NCBI GenBank assembly: GCA_017389705.1 | Contig: JAFPEE010000224.1 | Coordinates: 1-39,508, forward strand | Length of the DNA: 39,508 nt | DNA from: Prevotella sp. | GTDB taxonomy: Bacteria > Bacteroidota > Bacteroidia > Bacteroidales > Bacteroidaceae | Direction of reading: 5' to 3' | Part shown: in pieces, positions 30,680-39,508 of the stretch | Position numbering within the stretch: the stretch's first letter is position 1 | Layout: every line of letters starts with the position of its first letter | The notes under the pieces: generated by a model | The model's input: the letters and a program-made list of their open reading frames with translations, nothing else | What the model was told of the DNA's origin: nothing | Database searches by the model: none | Position numbers and translations under genes: made by a program

Positions 30680-30710
30680 TTTGTAGTTTGCCACACTTTT
30701 CGTACCTTTG
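30680..30710 (+). promoter_or_regulatory. carB promoter
   Basis: TTTG (30680-30683), 19 nt, TACCTTTG (30703-30710). Perfect boxes with a leader of about 32 nt before the ATG at 30748, showing carB is transcribed on its own. Confidence 0.85.
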
Positions 30711-30747
30711 CAGGTTGGAATGAAATCAATAAACACATTATTTATAT

Positions 30748-33700
30748 ATGGCTAAAAAACAACTCAAGAAGGTGCTCGTACTGGGTTCGGGTGCCCTTAA
30801 AATCGGACAGGCCGGCGAGTTTGACTATTCAGGTTCGCAGGCGCTGAAGGCATTGCGCGAGGAGGGTATTTCCTCGGTGTTAGTAAACCCCAACATTGCT
30901 ACCATTCAGACCTCTGAGGGTATAGCCGACAAGGTGTACTTCCAGCCCGTGACAACGCATTTCGTGACGGAGATTATCAAGAAGGAGCGCCCTGACGGCA
31001 TACTGCTGGCCTTTGGCGGACAGACGGCGCTGAACTGCGGTACCGAGCTGTATCAGACAGGCGTGCTGAAGGAGTATGGCGTGGAGGTGCTCGGCACGAG
31101 CGTCGAGGCCATCATGAACACCGAGGACCGCGACCTGTTCGTGAAGAAGCTGGACGAGATAGAACTGAAAACCCCTGTGAGCCACGCTGTGGAGAACATG
31201 GACGATGCGCTGATGGCAGCCCGCGAGATAGGCTTCCCCATCATGATTCGCTCGGCCTATGCGCTGGGAGGTCTGGGTTCGGGCATCTGTCCTGACGAGA
31301 AAGCCTTCACGGAGTTGGCCGAGTCGGCCTTCACCTTCGCTCCGCAGATTCTGGTGGAGGAGTCGCTGAAGGGCTGGAAGGAGATAGAGTTCGAGTGCAT
31401 CCGCGATGCCAACGACCATTGCTTCACGGTAGCCTCAATGGAGAATTTCGACCCCCTGGGCATCCATACCGGCGAGTCAATCGTAGTAGCGCCCACCTGC
31501 TCGCTGACCGACGAACAGGTGAAGATGCTACAGGAGATTACCATCAAGTGTGTGCGCCACCTGAACATCGTGGGCGAGTGTAACATCCAGTTCGCCTTCA
31601 ACGCCCAGACCAACGACTACCGCATCATTGAGATCAACGCCCGCCTGTCACGTTCTTCAGCGCTGGCATCGAAGGCCACAGGTTATCCCCTCGCCTTTGT
31701 TGCCGCCAAGATCGCGTTGGGCTACACGCTCGACCAGATAGGCGAGATGGGCACCACGTCAAGTGCCTATGTCGCTCCAAGCCTGGACTACATGATCTGT
31801 AAGATACCCCGCTGGGACCTGACGAAGTTTGCTGGCGTTAGCCGTCATATCGGTTCTTCGATGAAGTCAGTAGGCGAAATCATGTCTATCGGCCGTTCGT
31901 TTGAGGAGATGATACAGAAGGGCCTGCGCATGATTGGACAGGGCATGCACGGCTTCGTGGGCAACGACCACACGAAGTTCGAGAACCTGGACGACGAGCT
32001 GCAGAACCCCACCGACCTGCGCATCTTCGCCATCGCACAAGCCCTAGAAGAAGGCTATTCGGTAGAGCACATTGAGGAGCTGACGAAGATTGACGTGTGG
32101 TTCCTGGAGCGCCTGAAGCACATCGTTGACCTGAAGCATGAGCTGCTGAAGTACAACACGATGGAAGAGCTGCCCGACGAGTTGTTGCTCGAGGTGAAGC
32201 AATGCGGATTCTCTGACTTCCAGATAGCCCGCTTCGTGCTGAAGCCCGACAACGGCAACATGGAGAAAGAGAACCTGCTGGTGCGCCAGTACCGCAAGCA
32301 GCGTGGCATACTGCCCTCCGTAAAGCGCATCCCCACGGTGGCATCAGAGCATCCGGAGCTGACCAACTACCTATACTTCACCTACACCCACACGCCAGCC
32401 TTCGCACAGCCCGACGGCAAGCCCTACGAGCCTAAACACGACATCTCGTACTACAAGCACGAGAAGTCTGTCATCGTGCTCGGCTCAGGAGCCTACCGCA
32501 TCGGCAGCAGCGTTGAGTTCGACTGGTGTTCGGTGAACGCCATCAATACCGCCCGCAAGCTGGGATACAAGAGCATCATGATCAACTACAACCCAGAGAC
32601 CGTCTCGACCGACTACGACATGTGCGACCGCCTGTACTTCGACGAGCTGTCGTTGGAACGCGTGCTCGACGTCATCGACCTTGAGGAGCCTCGCGGCGTT
32701 GTGGTCTCAGTAGGTGGACAGATACCCAACAACCTGGCCATGAAGCTGTACCGCCAGGGTGTGCCCGTACTGGGAACCAGTCCGGTAGACATTGACCGCG
32801 CTGAGAACCGCGACAAGTTCTCCGCCATGCTCGACAAGTTGGGCATCGACCAGCCCGCATGGCGCGCGCTGACATCGTTCGACGACATCAAGGAATTCGT
32901 CTCAGAGGTAGGCTATCCCGTACTGGTGCGTCCCTCATACGTGCTGTCAGGAGCCGCCATGAACGTGTGCTACGACGACGAGGAGCTGCACCGCTTCCTG
33001 AATATGGCCACAGAGGTGTCGAAGGAGTTCCCCGTAGTGGTATCGCAGTTCATGCAGGAGACCAAGGAGATAGAGTTCGACGCCGTAGCCGACAAGGGCG
33101 AGGTGGTAGAGTATGCCATCTCTGAGCACGTAGAGTATGCTGGTGTGCACTCAGGCGACGCCACGATGGTGTTTCCCGCCCAGCACATCTACTTCTCTAC
33201 AGTCCGCCAGATCAAGAAGATAGCACGCAAGATAGCCAAGGAGCTTAACATCTCAGGACCGTTCAACATCCAGTTCCTGGCCAAGAACCGCGAGGTGAAG
33301 GTCATCGAGTGTAACCTGCGCGCATCACGCTCATTCCCCTTCGTATCGAAGATACTGAAGCGCAACTTCATCGAGACCGCCACGAAGATCATGCTCGACG
33401 CTCCCTACTCGCGTCCTGACAGATCGGAGTTCGACATCGACCGCATCGGCGTCAAGGCCTCGCAGTTCTCGTTTGCACGTCTGCAGAACGCCGACCCCGT
33501 CCTGGGTGTCGACATGAGCTCTACCGGCGAGGTGGGTTGCTTGGGTGACGACCTGAACGAGGCGCTGCTCAACTCGCTCATCGCCACAGGCTACAAGTTG
33601 CCTGAGGCTGGCAGCAATATCCTCATCTCGAGTGGTGCCGCCAAGGGTAAGGTGAGTCTGCTGGAACCCGCCATGCAACTGGTGAAGAAGGGTTACAAGG

Positions 33701-34017
33701 TTTACGCTACAGGCGGTACGGCCAAGTTCTTCAACGAGAACGGCGTAGAGGCCACGCCCGTCTTATGGCCCGACGAGCAAGGCGAGGAGAACGTGATGGA
33801 CATGATAGCCCAACACAAGTTCGCCCTCATCGTCAACGTGCCCAAGAACCACACCAAGCGCGAGCTGACCAACGGCTACCGCATTCGTCGTGGTGCCATT
33901 GACCACAACACGCCGTTGATGACGAACGTACGTCTGGCCAAGGCTTACATCGAGGCCTTCACCGCCCTGAAGCAGGAAGACATCAAGATTAAGTCATGGC
34001 AGGAGTATAACAGCTGA
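30748..34017 (+). CDS. carB: Carbamoyl-phosphate synthase large subunit
   Basis: A 1089-residue enzyme making carbamoyl phosphate from bicarbonate, ammonia and two ATP for arginine and pyrimidine synthesis. It has the internal duplication of the family: half 1 starts VLVLGSGALKIGQAGEFDYS and half 2 starts VIVLGSGAYRIGSSVEFDWC (about residue 570). The first ATP-grasp contains MIRSAYALGGLGSGI, the second VLVRPSYVLSGAAMNVCYDD. The allosteric MGS-like domain at the end has YKVYATGGTAKFFNENGVEA and RRGAIDHNTPLMTNVRLAKA. Length is close to E. coli CarB. The glutaminase subunit gene carA is not adjacent, which is unusual enough to note; it must be elsewhere or ammonia is used directly. Confidence 0.98.
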   Translation: MAKKQLKKVLVLGSGALKIGQAGEFDYSGSQALKALREEGISSVLVNPNIATIQTSEGIADKVYFQPVTTHFVTEIIKKERPDGILLAFGGQTALNCGTELYQTGVLKEYGVEVLGTSVEAIMNTEDRDLFVKKLDEIELKTPVSHAVENMDDALMAAREIGFPIMIRSAYALGGLGSGICPDEKAFTELAESAFTFAPQILVEESLKGWKEIEFECIRDANDHCFTVASMENFDPLGIHTGESIVVAPTCSLTDEQVKMLQEITIKCVRHLNIVGECNIQFAFNAQTNDYRIIEINARLSRSSALASKATGYPLAFVAAKIALGYTLDQIGEMGTTSSAYVAPSLDYMICKIPRWDLTKFAGVSRHIGSSMKSVGEIMSIGRSFEEMIQKGLRMIGQGMHGFVGNDHTKFENLDDELQNPTDLRIFAIAQALEEGYSVEHIEELTKIDVWFLERLKHIVDLKHELLKYNTMEELPDELLLEVKQCGFSDFQIARFVLKPDNGNMEKENLLVRQYRKQRGILPSVKRIPTVASEHPELTNYLYFTYTHTPAFAQPDGKPYEPKHDISYYKHEKSVIVLGSGAYRIGSSVEFDWCSVNAINTARKLGYKSIMINYNPETVSTDYDMCDRLYFDELSLERVLDVIDLEEPRGVVVSVGGQIPNNLAMKLYRQGVPVLGTSPVDIDRAENRDKFSAMLDKLGIDQPAWRALTSFDDIKEFVSEVGYPVLVRPSYVLSGAAMNVCYDDEELHRFLNMATEVSKEFPVVVSQFMQETKEIEFDAVADKGEVVEYAISEHVEYAGVHSGDATMVFPAQHIYFSTVRQIKKIARKIAKELNISGPFNIQFLAKNREVKVIECNLRASRSFPFVSKILKRNFIETATKIMLDAPYSRPDRSEFDIDRIGVKASQFSFARLQNADPVLGVDMSSTGEVGCLGDDLNEALLNSLIATGYKLPEAGSNILISSGAAKGKVSLLEPAMQLVKKGYKVYATGGTAKFFNENGVEATPVLWPDEQGEENVMDMIAQHKFALIVNVPKNHTKRELTNGYRIRRGAIDHNTPLMTNVRLAKAYIEAFTALKQEDIKIKSWQEYNS

Positions 34018-34059
34018 TGGGCTGTTAGCAAATAGCAAATGGCAGATGGCAGTTAGCTA
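34018..34059. repeat. Degenerate heptamer repeat filling the carB/panE gap
   Basis: Six consecutive 7-mers fit WTRGCWR or nearly so: TGGGCTG, TTAGCAA, ATAGCAA, ATGGCAG, ATGGCAG, TTAGCTA. The array starts at the base after the carB stop and ends at the last base of the panE-like stop codon (34057-34059, reverse strand). No terminator is visible here. Confidence 0.6.
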
Positions 34060-34962
34060 AAGGCCAGCAGCTATGAATTTCAGTTCGGCTTCGAGCATTG
34101 CTAATTTCGGCATCTCGAAGCCGACTTTCTTTGCCTCCTCTATCGGACGTGTATATAAATAAGGTATCTCCATAGGACGGTGGTAGTCGAAGTCGAGCTT
34201 CATAGACGGGCTGTAGGGCACCATCTCGTCGGTACTCTTGATCATCTGGTCGGCAAAGGCAGGCGTCAGTTTGTCGACACCCAAGGCATTGGCAGCCCCG
34301 ATGACCTCCAGCATCTGATCCTTGATGAGCTGGCGCGTAGCAGGATTCCTCAGCAGCTTGTCGGTAGACGTGTTGAGGGCTACCGTCATGCCGTTGAACG
34401 GCATATTCCACACGGCTTTGCGCCAGCGTGCCTCGAGGTAAGGAACCTCGGCAGCCTGGAAACCGGCATCCTGGAAGTCGGCCAGCAAGCGGGCGAAGTC
34501 GTCAGCAGGACAAGAATAGTTGCCCAGGTTAATGCGCCCTAAGTCGTGATGCTTGATGTGGCCGGGCTCAACCTTCGACGAGCAGATGAACGCCACACCT
34601 GCCACGATGTGCAGCCTGGGAAACACCTTCTGCAGGTCTTCCTCGATGCCGATGCCGTTCTGGATGAGCAGCACAATGCTGTCGTCATGAAGGATAGGCC
34701 CCAGCAGGTCGGGCAACAAATGGTTATTGACCGTCTTCAGTCCTACGATGATGACATCGGTCTTGGGCATGTCCGCGCTGGAGCCATAGGCATTAATGTG
34801 CGGCAACAAGAAGTCGCCGTCGCAAGAGTCTACACGCAAACCGTGTTGTAACACATACTGATAATCACTATGCGAGAGAAAATGAACCTCCCGTCCTGCA
34901 TGTGCCAGACGTCCACCATAGAAACCGCCAACGGCACCCATTCCTACTACTGAATAAGTCAT
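34057..34962 (-). CDS. 2-dehydropantoate 2-reductase (ketopantoate reductase)-like
   Basis: A 301-residue NADPH-dependent reductase of the PanE/ApbA family, which makes pantoate for coenzyme A. TYSVVGMGAVGGFYGGRLAHAG is the dinucleotide-binding start, VIIVGLKTVNNHLLPDLL and IVLLIQNGIGIEEDL (the QNG motif) are typical of PanE, and WRKAVWNMPFNGMTVALN carries the conserved lysine and asparagine. YSPSMKLDFDYHRPMEIPYL near the C-terminus corresponds to the usual SSMxxDxxxGRxTEID segment. The ATG at 34962 is used since the -7 box (34978-34971) excludes a start at 35004. Several paralogues exist in Bacteroidota, so pantoate synthesis is likely but not certain. Confidence 0.85.
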   Translation of the reverse strand: MTYSVVGMGAVGGFYGGRLAHAGREVHFLSHSDYQYVLQHGLRVDSCDGDFLLPHINAYGSSADMPKTDVIIVGLKTVNNHLLPDLLGPILHDDSIVLLIQNGIGIEEDLQKVFPRLHIVAGVAFICSSKVEPGHIKHHDLGRINLGNYSCPADDFARLLADFQDAGFQAAEVPYLEARWRKAVWNMPFNGMTVALNTSTDKLLRNPATRQLIKDQMLEVIGAANALGVDKLTPAFADQMIKSTDEMVPYSPSMKLDFDYHRPMEIPYLYTRPIEEAKKVGFEMPKLAMLEAELKFIAAGL

Positions 34963-34970
34963 AACGGCGG

Positions 34971-34978
34971 CAAAAGTA
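34971..34978 (-). promoter_or_regulatory. -7 box of the panE-like gene
   Basis: Reverse strand TACTTTTG matches TAnnTTTG; eight bases separate it from the ATG, so the leader is only a few nucleotides. No TTTG at the -33 position. Confidence 0.55.
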
Positions 34979-35021
34979 GTAAAATATATTCTATTTCTTA
35001 CCATATTTGCTTTTTTTTTTG

Positions 35022-35029
35022 TACCTTCG
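35022..35029 (+). promoter_or_regulatory. -7-like box of the patatin gene
   Basis: TACCTTCG differs from TAnnTTTG at one base. It directly follows a run of 11 T and precedes the ATG at 35038 by eight bases. No clear -33 box is present. Confidence 0.4.
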
Positions 35030-35037
35030 CAGGCGAA

Positions 35038-35886
35038 ATGAAGAAAGGACTAGTGTTGGAAGGTGGTGCCATGCGCGGATTGTGGACTGCTGGAGTGACG
35101 GATGTCATGATGGAGCACGACGTGTGGCCCGACGGACTCATCGGCGTATCGGCTGGTGCCGCCTTTGGGTGCAACTACAAGTCGCGACAGTCGGGACGCG
35201 CCATCCGCTACAACATGCGCTTTGCCAAAGACGCCAGGTATAGCGGCATGAAATCGCTGCTGACGTCGGGCGACTACTTCAACGCCCAGTTCGGCTACCA
35301 TGTGGTGCCTTACAAGTACGACTTGTTCGATACCGCTACTTTCGAGCAGAACACGATGGAGTTTGTCGTTGTCTGCACGGACGTAGAGACTGGAGAGGCC
35401 GTCTACCACACGATGAGCCATGTAGACTATGACGAGCTGGAGTGGTTGCGGGCTTCGGCATCGATGCCGCTGGCTTCGAAGGTGGTAGAGGTGGGAGGCC
35501 GCAAACTGCTGGACGGTGGAGTGAGCGACTCGATACCGTTGGCCTATTTCGAGTCCATAGGCTACGACCGCAACGTGGTCATCCTGACACAACCCCTGGG
35601 CTATGAGAAGGAGCATAACAGGCTGATGCCGCTGATGCGTGTGGGACTGAGGAAATGGCCTAACATGATAAAGGCTATGAATGAGCGTCACATTATGTAT
35701 AACAAACAGTTAGAATACGTCATTCAAGCAGAACTTGAGGGTCGTTGTCTGGTGATAAGACCCGACGAGAAGATACCCATCGGCCACATCTCGCACGATG
35801 CGCAGCAGATGCACAAAGTGTATGAGCTGGGGCGTCAGGTGGGCGAACGATACATCAACAAAATCAAGGAATACTATGCGAATTGA
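35038..35886 (+). CDS. Patatin-like phospholipase
   Basis: A 282-residue lipid acyl hydrolase with the Ser-Asp dyad of patatin. The oxyanion loop [17 protein letters not shown] starts at residue 4, the nucleophile motif GVSAG is at 36-40 (Ser38), and the dyad aspartate is in [13 protein letters not shown] (Asp159). It resembles the bacterial YjjU/RssA group. No signal peptide, so it acts in the cytoplasm or at the inner face of the membrane. It overlaps the start of trmD by 11 bp; the two are co-transcribed. Confidence 0.93.
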   Translation: MKKGLVLEGGAMRGLWTAGVTDVMMEHDVWPDGLIGVSAGAAFGCNYKSRQSGRAIRYNMRFAKDARYSGMKSLLTSGDYFNAQFGYHVVPYKYDLFDTATFEQNTMEFVVVCTDVETGEAVYHTMSHVDYDELEWLRASASMPLASKVVEVGGRKLLDGGVSDSIPLAYFESIGYDRNVVILTQPLGYEKEHNRLMPLMRVGLRKWPNMIKAMNERHIMYNKQLEYVIQAELEGRCLVIRPDEKIPIGHISHDAQQMHKVYELGRQVGERYINKIKEYYAN

Positions 35887-36553
35887 CATCATTACCGTAC
35901 TGCCCGAAATGCTGGAGGGTTTCGTACACGAATCGATATTGGCACGAGCCGAGAAGAAAGGGCTGGCAGAGATACGCCTGCACAACCTGCGCGATTACAC
36001 GCTGGACAAGTGGCGGCGCATAGACGACTACCCCTATGGCGGATCGGCAGGTATGGTGATGCAATGTGAGCCGATAGACCGCTGCATCACGGCGCTGAAA
36101 GCTGAACGCACATACGACGAGGTCATCTTCACCTCGCCCGACGGAGAACGCTTCGACCAGCACATGGCCAACGAGCTGTCGCTGAAGGGCAACCTCATCA
36201 TACTGGCAGGACACTATAAGGGCATCGACCAACGTGTGAGAGACCACCTCATCACCAAAGAGATATCCATCGGCGACTTTGTGCTGACGGGTGGTGAGTT
36301 AGTGGCAGCGATGATAGCCGACGCCATCGTACGAGTGGTGCCAGGAGTCATTGGCGACGAGCAGTCGGCACTCTCAGACTGTTTCCAGGACGACCTGCTG
36401 GCAGCACCCATCTACACCCGCCCGGCCGACTATAAAGGGTGGAAAGTGCCTGAGATACTGCTTTCGGGCAACGAGGCCAAGATTCGCGAATGGGAGCTGG
36501 AACAGGCACTGGACCATACCCGCAGATTGCGCCCAGACTTGCTTGAGAAATAA
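35876..36553 (+). CDS. trmD: tRNA (guanine-37-N1) methyltransferase
   Basis: A 225-residue SPOUT methyltransferase that methylates G37 of tRNAs reading CNN codons, preventing frameshifts. [20 protein letters not shown] is the family start, [18 protein letters not shown] a variant of the usual YGGGPGM loop, [20 protein letters not shown] and [20 protein letters not shown] the AdoMet-binding trefoil knot, and [19 protein letters not shown] the RNA-binding segment. The start at 35876 lies inside the patatin gene; a longer frame from 35798 would add 26 residues read from patatin sequence and lacks the conserved start. In many bacteria trmD sits with rpsP-rimM-rplS; here it does not. Confidence 0.96.
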   Translation: MRIDIITVLPEMLEGFVHESILARAEKKGLAEIRLHNLRDYTLDKWRRIDDYPYGGSAGMVMQCEPIDRCITALKAERTYDEVIFTSPDGERFDQHMANELSLKGNLIILAGHYKGIDQRVRDHLITKEISIGDFVLTGGELVAAMIADAIVRVVPGVIGDEQSALSDCFQDDLLAAPIYTRPADYKGWKVPEILLSGNEAKIREWELEQALDHTRRLRPDLLEK

Positions 36554-36602
36554 AAATAGAGAAATAATAAGAAAAAAGTATAGCTAATCGGAATTTTTTT
36601 AG

Positions 36603-36610
36603 TACTTTTG
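36603..36610 (+). promoter_or_regulatory. -7 box of glyA
   Basis: TACTTTTG matches TAnnTTTG, 41 bases before the ATG at 36652. No TTTG lies 19-21 nt upstream. The leader between box and ATG is A-rich. Confidence 0.6.
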
Positions 36611-36651
36611 CAAACAATTACGTATAGCAACCAACAAGATAAACAAAAAAA

Positions 36652-37932
36652 ATGGAAAGAGACAATCAGATTTTCGAGTTGATTGAGCAAGAGCACCAAC
36701 GCCAGCTGAAGGGCATTGAGCTCATCGCCAGTGAGAACTTCGTTAGTGACCAGGTTATGGAGGCTATGGGCTCCTACCTGACCAACAAATATGCAGAAGG
36801 CTATCCAGGACACCGCTATTATGGTGGCTGTCAGGTAGTTGACAAGGTGGAGCAGCTGGCTATTGACCGCATATGCGAGCTCTTTGGCGCTGAATATGCC
36901 AACGTGCAGCCCCACTCTGGCGCACAGGCCAACGCAGCTGTACTGCTGACCTGCCTGAAGCCCGGCGATACCTTCATGGGACTGAACCTGGACCACGGCG
37001 GACACCTGTCGCACGGCTCGCTGGTCAACACATCGGGTATCCTCTACAAACCCGTAGGCTACAACCTGAACAAGGAGACCGGTCGTGTGGACTATGACGA
37101 GATGGAGAAACTGGCTTTAGAGAACAAGCCAAAGCTGATTATCGGTGGTGGCTCTGCCTACAGCCGCGAGTGGGACTACAAGCGCATGCGCGAAATTGCC
37201 GACAAGGTAGGCGCGCTACTCATGATTGATATGGCTCACCCCGCAGGTCTGATTGCTGCCGGTCTGCTGGAGAATCCCGTCAAGTGGGCGCACATCGTCA
37301 CCTCGACAACACATAAGACGCTGCGCGGTCCTCGCGGAGGTATCATCCTCATGGGCAAGGACTTTGAGAACCCCTGGGGCCTGAAGACACCGAAGGGTGT
37401 GACGAAGATGATGTCGCAGCTACTCAACTCGGCTGTCTTCCCCGGACAGCAGGGCGGTCCGTTAGAGCACGTCATCGCTGCCAAGGCTGTAGCCTTTGGC
37501 GAGGCGTTGAAGCCTGAGTTCAAGGAGTGGGCCGTACAGGTGCAGAAGAACGCCAAGGTGCTGGCCGAAGAGCTCATCAAGCGTGGCTTCTCGATTGTCA
37601 GCGGTGGTACCGACAACCACTCGATGCTGGTAGACCTGCGCACAAAGTATCCTGAGCTGACCGGTAAGGTGGCAGAGAACGCCCTTGTGGCCGCTGACAT
37701 CACCGTCAATAAGAACATGGTTCCCTTCGACACCCGTTCAGCCTTCCAGACCAGCGGTATCCGCCTGGGTACGCCCGCCATCACTACACGTGGTGCCAAG
37801 GAAGACCTGATGGTGCTCATTGCCAAGCTCATTGAGGAGGTTCTCAACGCTCCTGAGGACGAGCAAGTCATCGCTTCTGTCCGCCAACGCGTGAACGAAA
37901 AGATGAAGGAGTATCCGCTCTTTGCATACTAA
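36652..37932 (+). CDS. glyA: Serine hydroxymethyltransferase
   Basis: A 426-residue PLP enzyme that converts serine and tetrahydrofolate to glycine and 5,10-methylene-tetrahydrofolate, the main one-carbon source. [20 protein letters not shown] and [18 protein letters not shown] are the N-terminal signature, [15 protein letters not shown] follows, and the PLP-binding lysine is in [15 protein letters not shown]. The C-terminal part has [15 protein letters not shown]. Length is normal. Followed by two short hairpins and then the sensor gene. Confidence 0.98.
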   Translation: MERDNQIFELIEQEHQRQLKGIELIASENFVSDQVMEAMGSYLTNKYAEGYPGHRYYGGCQVVDKVEQLAIDRICELFGAEYANVQPHSGAQANAAVLLTCLKPGDTFMGLNLDHGGHLSHGSLVNTSGILYKPVGYNLNKETGRVDYDEMEKLALENKPKLIIGGGSAYSREWDYKRMREIADKVGALLMIDMAHPAGLIAAGLLENPVKWAHIVTSTTHKTLRGPRGGIILMGKDFENPWGLKTPKGVTKMMSQLLNSAVFPGQQGGPLEHVIAAKAVAFGEALKPEFKEWAVQVQKNAKVLAEELIKRGFSIVSGGTDNHSMLVDLRTKYPELTGKVAENALVAADITVNKNMVPFDTRSAFQTSGIRLGTPAITTRGAKEDLMVLIAKLIEEVLNAPEDEQVIASVRQRVNEKMKEYPLFAY

Positions 37933-37933
37933 A

Positions 37934-37978
37934 AAGAGCGCTACTGCTCTTGAAGGTCAAAAGGGCACCAACGCCCTT
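37934..37978 (+). other. Two related hairpins after glyA
   Basis: AAGAGC/GCTCTT (37934-37939 and 37946-37951) and AAGGGC/GCCCTT (37961-37966 and 37973-37978) are adjacent 6-bp stems, each with a 6-nt loop. The two units align with each other, and the third stem pair changes from A-T to G-C on both sides, keeping pairing. Neither is followed by a U-run, so they are not standard terminators. Confidence 0.5.
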
Positions 37979-37995
37979 ACATACCAAAGAATACA

Positions 37996-39508
37996 ATGAC
38001 TATTACTAACTTTAAAATACTATTAATCCTGCTTGCAATGCTGGCGCTCTCCCATCCACAAGATGCGAGAGCCCAGCAGATGCGGGCTTCTCTTGAGCAT
38101 TACTCTACGGAAGACGGTCTGCCCAGCAACGCTATCTCGTCAATCACCAACGACGACTACGGCTACGTGTGGGTGACAACATGGAACGGTATGGTGCGCT
38201 TCGACGGCTTTAACTTCTATACCTACAAGACGGGTATACACAGCGGCATACGAGGCATGCACAACCGTATAGCCAACGCAACCATCGACCAGGCGCAGAA
38301 CATATGGATGAAAATGTATGACGGCCGCTTCTTCGTCATCAACCGTCAGAACGACCGCATCATAGACCCCTTTGAGGGCATCAGCGGACACGACGAGTTC
38401 AAGGCCGACTACTTCACGAATCCCTATCTCGCCTCGAATGGCGACATCTACATTCCCTTCGACAACGCGATACTCTACTGCATGCGCCTGGACCGCAACG
38501 GACTGAAGCAGCAGCAGATACTGACCAACGGACTGACGGTAAGATGCCTGGTGGGCGGCTACCATAACGACGTGTGGGCAGGTACCGAGAAAGGTTTCAG
38601 ACGCATCGATATGTCGAACCTCTCACTGGAGCGTAAGAGCTATCTGACGGACGAGCACATCACCCAGCTGGCTACCAACGGTTACAACATCTTCGTGGGT
38701 ACCAAGTCGGGAAAGATATACCTCTTTGCCTATGGTTCAGAGCCTAAACTGCTGAAGGATGTAGGCAAAGAGGTAACCGGACTGTTTGTTGACAGTCACG
38801 GGCTTATCTGGTTCTCTGACTTAGGCGACGGTGCCTACTACCTCAATCCTGAAACTGGCGTCGTAAAGTACTTCAACCAGCGCGTGCTGAGTCCTGAGTT
38901 CACCAGCCGAGGTGCTGAGTTCAACGAGGCGATGGGTGTTGTGTGGATACGTATGAATCATGGTGGCTACGGATACTTTAACCGCGAGGCTGACGTGGTG
39001 GAGTACTTCCACAACGACCCCAGCAACCCTTGGAACCTGTCGAATACGGTAGGTGCCCAGCTGGAAATGGAAGATGGTGTGGTATGGGAGTCTACCAACC
39101 GCCGAGGACTGGAGAAGCTGGAGATTCAGAAGAACACTATCAAGCGCAAGCTGCTGATGCCAGAAAGCGACCAGCCGATGGACAACGAGGTGCGTGCCAT
39201 GTGCTACGATAAGGCGCGCCATCTGGCATTCATCTGCAACAAGCGAGGACGCATCTTCGTATACGACGATGACGGCAATCACGTCAACACCATCACACAC
39301 GACTCTAACGGCAACCCCATCAGTCGTCCCTACGGCATGTCGGTAGACTCAAAGGGCAACTACTGGGTGTGCGACAAGGACAAGGGACTGTTCAAGATTA
39401 CGCCCTCGGGAGGCGGAAACTATACGGTGCTGAACATCTGTCACGACGATAAGGACATCTGGTCGCTGAGCGACAATGCCGCCTATCAGGCTGTAGAAGA
39501 CCACGACG
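37996..39508 (+). CDS. Two-component propeller sensor/regulator, partial
   Basis: Open from the ATG at 37996 to the window edge (504 codons, 3' end missing). A signal peptide (about residues 1-26, with FKILLILLAMLALSHP) leads to a periplasmic seven-bladed Reg_prop-type propeller, seen in repeated signatures such as HYSTEDGLPSNAISSITNDD followed by YGYVWVTTWNGMVRFDG, then DVWAGTEKGFRRID, GLIWFSDLGDGAYYLNPETG and GNYWVCDKDKGLFKI. In Bacteroidota this module sits in hybrid two-component systems (histidine kinase, receiver and AraC domain in one chain) or in LuxR-type single-chain regulators, usually sensing oligosaccharides. The missing part decides which. It follows glyA by 63 bp, and no own promoter was found. 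Confidence 0.88.
   Translation, partial: MTITNFKILLILLAMLALSHPQDARAQQMRASLEHYSTEDGLPSNAISSITNDDYGYVWVTTWNGMVRFDGFNFYTYKTGIHSGIRGMHNRIANATIDQAQNIWMKMYDGRFFVINRQNDRIIDPFEGISGHDEFKADYFTNPYLASNGDIYIPFDNAILYCMRLDRNGLKQQQILTNGLTVRCLVGGYHNDVWAGTEKGFRRIDMSNLSLERKSYLTDEHITQLATNGYNIFVGTKSGKIYLFAYGSEPKLLKDVGKEVTGLFVDSHGLIWFSDLGDGAYYLNPETGVVKYFNQRVLSPEFTSRGAEFNEAMGVVWIRMNHGGYGYFNREADVVEYFHNDPSNPWNLSNTVGAQLEMEDGVVWESTNRRGLEKLEIQKNTIKRKLLMPESDQPMDNEVRAMCYDKARHLAFICNKRGRIFVYDDDGNHVNTITHDSNGNPISRPYGMSVDSKGNYWVCDKDKGLFKITPSGGGNYTVLNICHDDKDIWSLSDNAAYQAVEDHD

Noticed and set aside
1-39508. A replication origin, prophage, integrative element or secretion/defence island.
   Set aside because: No dnaA, DnaA-box cluster, integrase, transposase, phage structural gene, restriction enzyme or toxin-antitoxin pair was seen; dnaB alone does not mark an origin.

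Overview
The window looks like chromosomal core DNA from a Bacteroidota bacterium, most likely Prevotellaceae (Prevotella, Segatella or a relative). The evidence is the proteins themselves: DUF4835/PorD-type, GldB-type, DUF4956, DUF2490, DUF2520 and DUF4861 proteins, Bacteroides-type dipeptidyl peptidase III, GH43 subfamily-12-like xylosidase, and a two-component propeller sensor. Supporting this, gene after gene carries the Bacteroidota promoter pattern TTTG, 19-21 nt, TAnnTTTG, and few genes have a recognisable Shine-Dalgarno sequence. No prophage, insertion sequence, CRISPR array or tRNA gene was seen.

Layout. 1-4.1 kb (minus): glucuronate isomerase (cut by the window edge), preceded by a two-gene unit of an ATP-grasp-like protein and a secreted GH43 xylosidase. 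4.1-8.5 kb (plus): an 84-bp duplicated promoter-bearing repeat, then a tight operon of a DUF4835/PorD-like protein, recN and a secreted trypsin-fold pseudoprotease with TPRs. 8.5-10.9 kb (minus): dnaB and a GldB-like lipoprotein. 11.0-12.3 kb (plus): a DUF4861 protein. 12.3-14.5 kb (minus): an operon of VTC-type polyphosphate polymerase, DUF4956 membrane protein and DUF2490 outer-membrane barrel. 14.6-14.7 kb (minus): an orphan consensus promoter followed by a strong intrinsic terminator, a candidate small RNA. 14.8-17.2 kb (minus): nitroreductase, DUF2520, kdsC and maf. 17.2-18.2 kb (plus): a FemAB-like acetyltransferase. 18.2-20.1 kb (minus): a beta-helix lipoprotein and a reverse rubrerythrin. 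20.2-24.3 kb (minus): a fur-purA-hisS-esterase operon ending in a clear terminator. 24.4-27.4 kb (minus): a short AraC regulator, dipeptidyl peptidase III and an AlkD-like protein. 27.6-29.3 kb (minus): RNase P RNA and a YihY/BrkB membrane protein. 29.5-29.6 kb: a 22-bp tandem repeat array. 29.7-39.5 kb (mostly plus): an alpha/beta hydrolase, carB, panE-like (minus), patatin, trmD, glyA and the start of a two-component sensor that runs off the window.

Most coding content is housekeeping (DNA repair and replication, purine and pyrimidine synthesis, tRNA charging and methylation, one-carbon metabolism, LPS sugar synthesis) mixed with plant-polysaccharide use: xylosidase, glucuronate isomerase, a rhamnogalacturonan acetylesterase-like enzyme and a propeller sensor. 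The unusual material is mainly non-coding. It comprises long inverted repeats laid over promoters (uxaC; the nitroreductase/acetyltransferase divergent region; the araC-like gene), the candidate small RNA at 14.6 kb, the 22-bp array beside rnpB, a heptamer repeat filling the carB/panE gap and recurring inside the AlkD-like gene, paired hairpins after glyA, and several near-leaderless genes.
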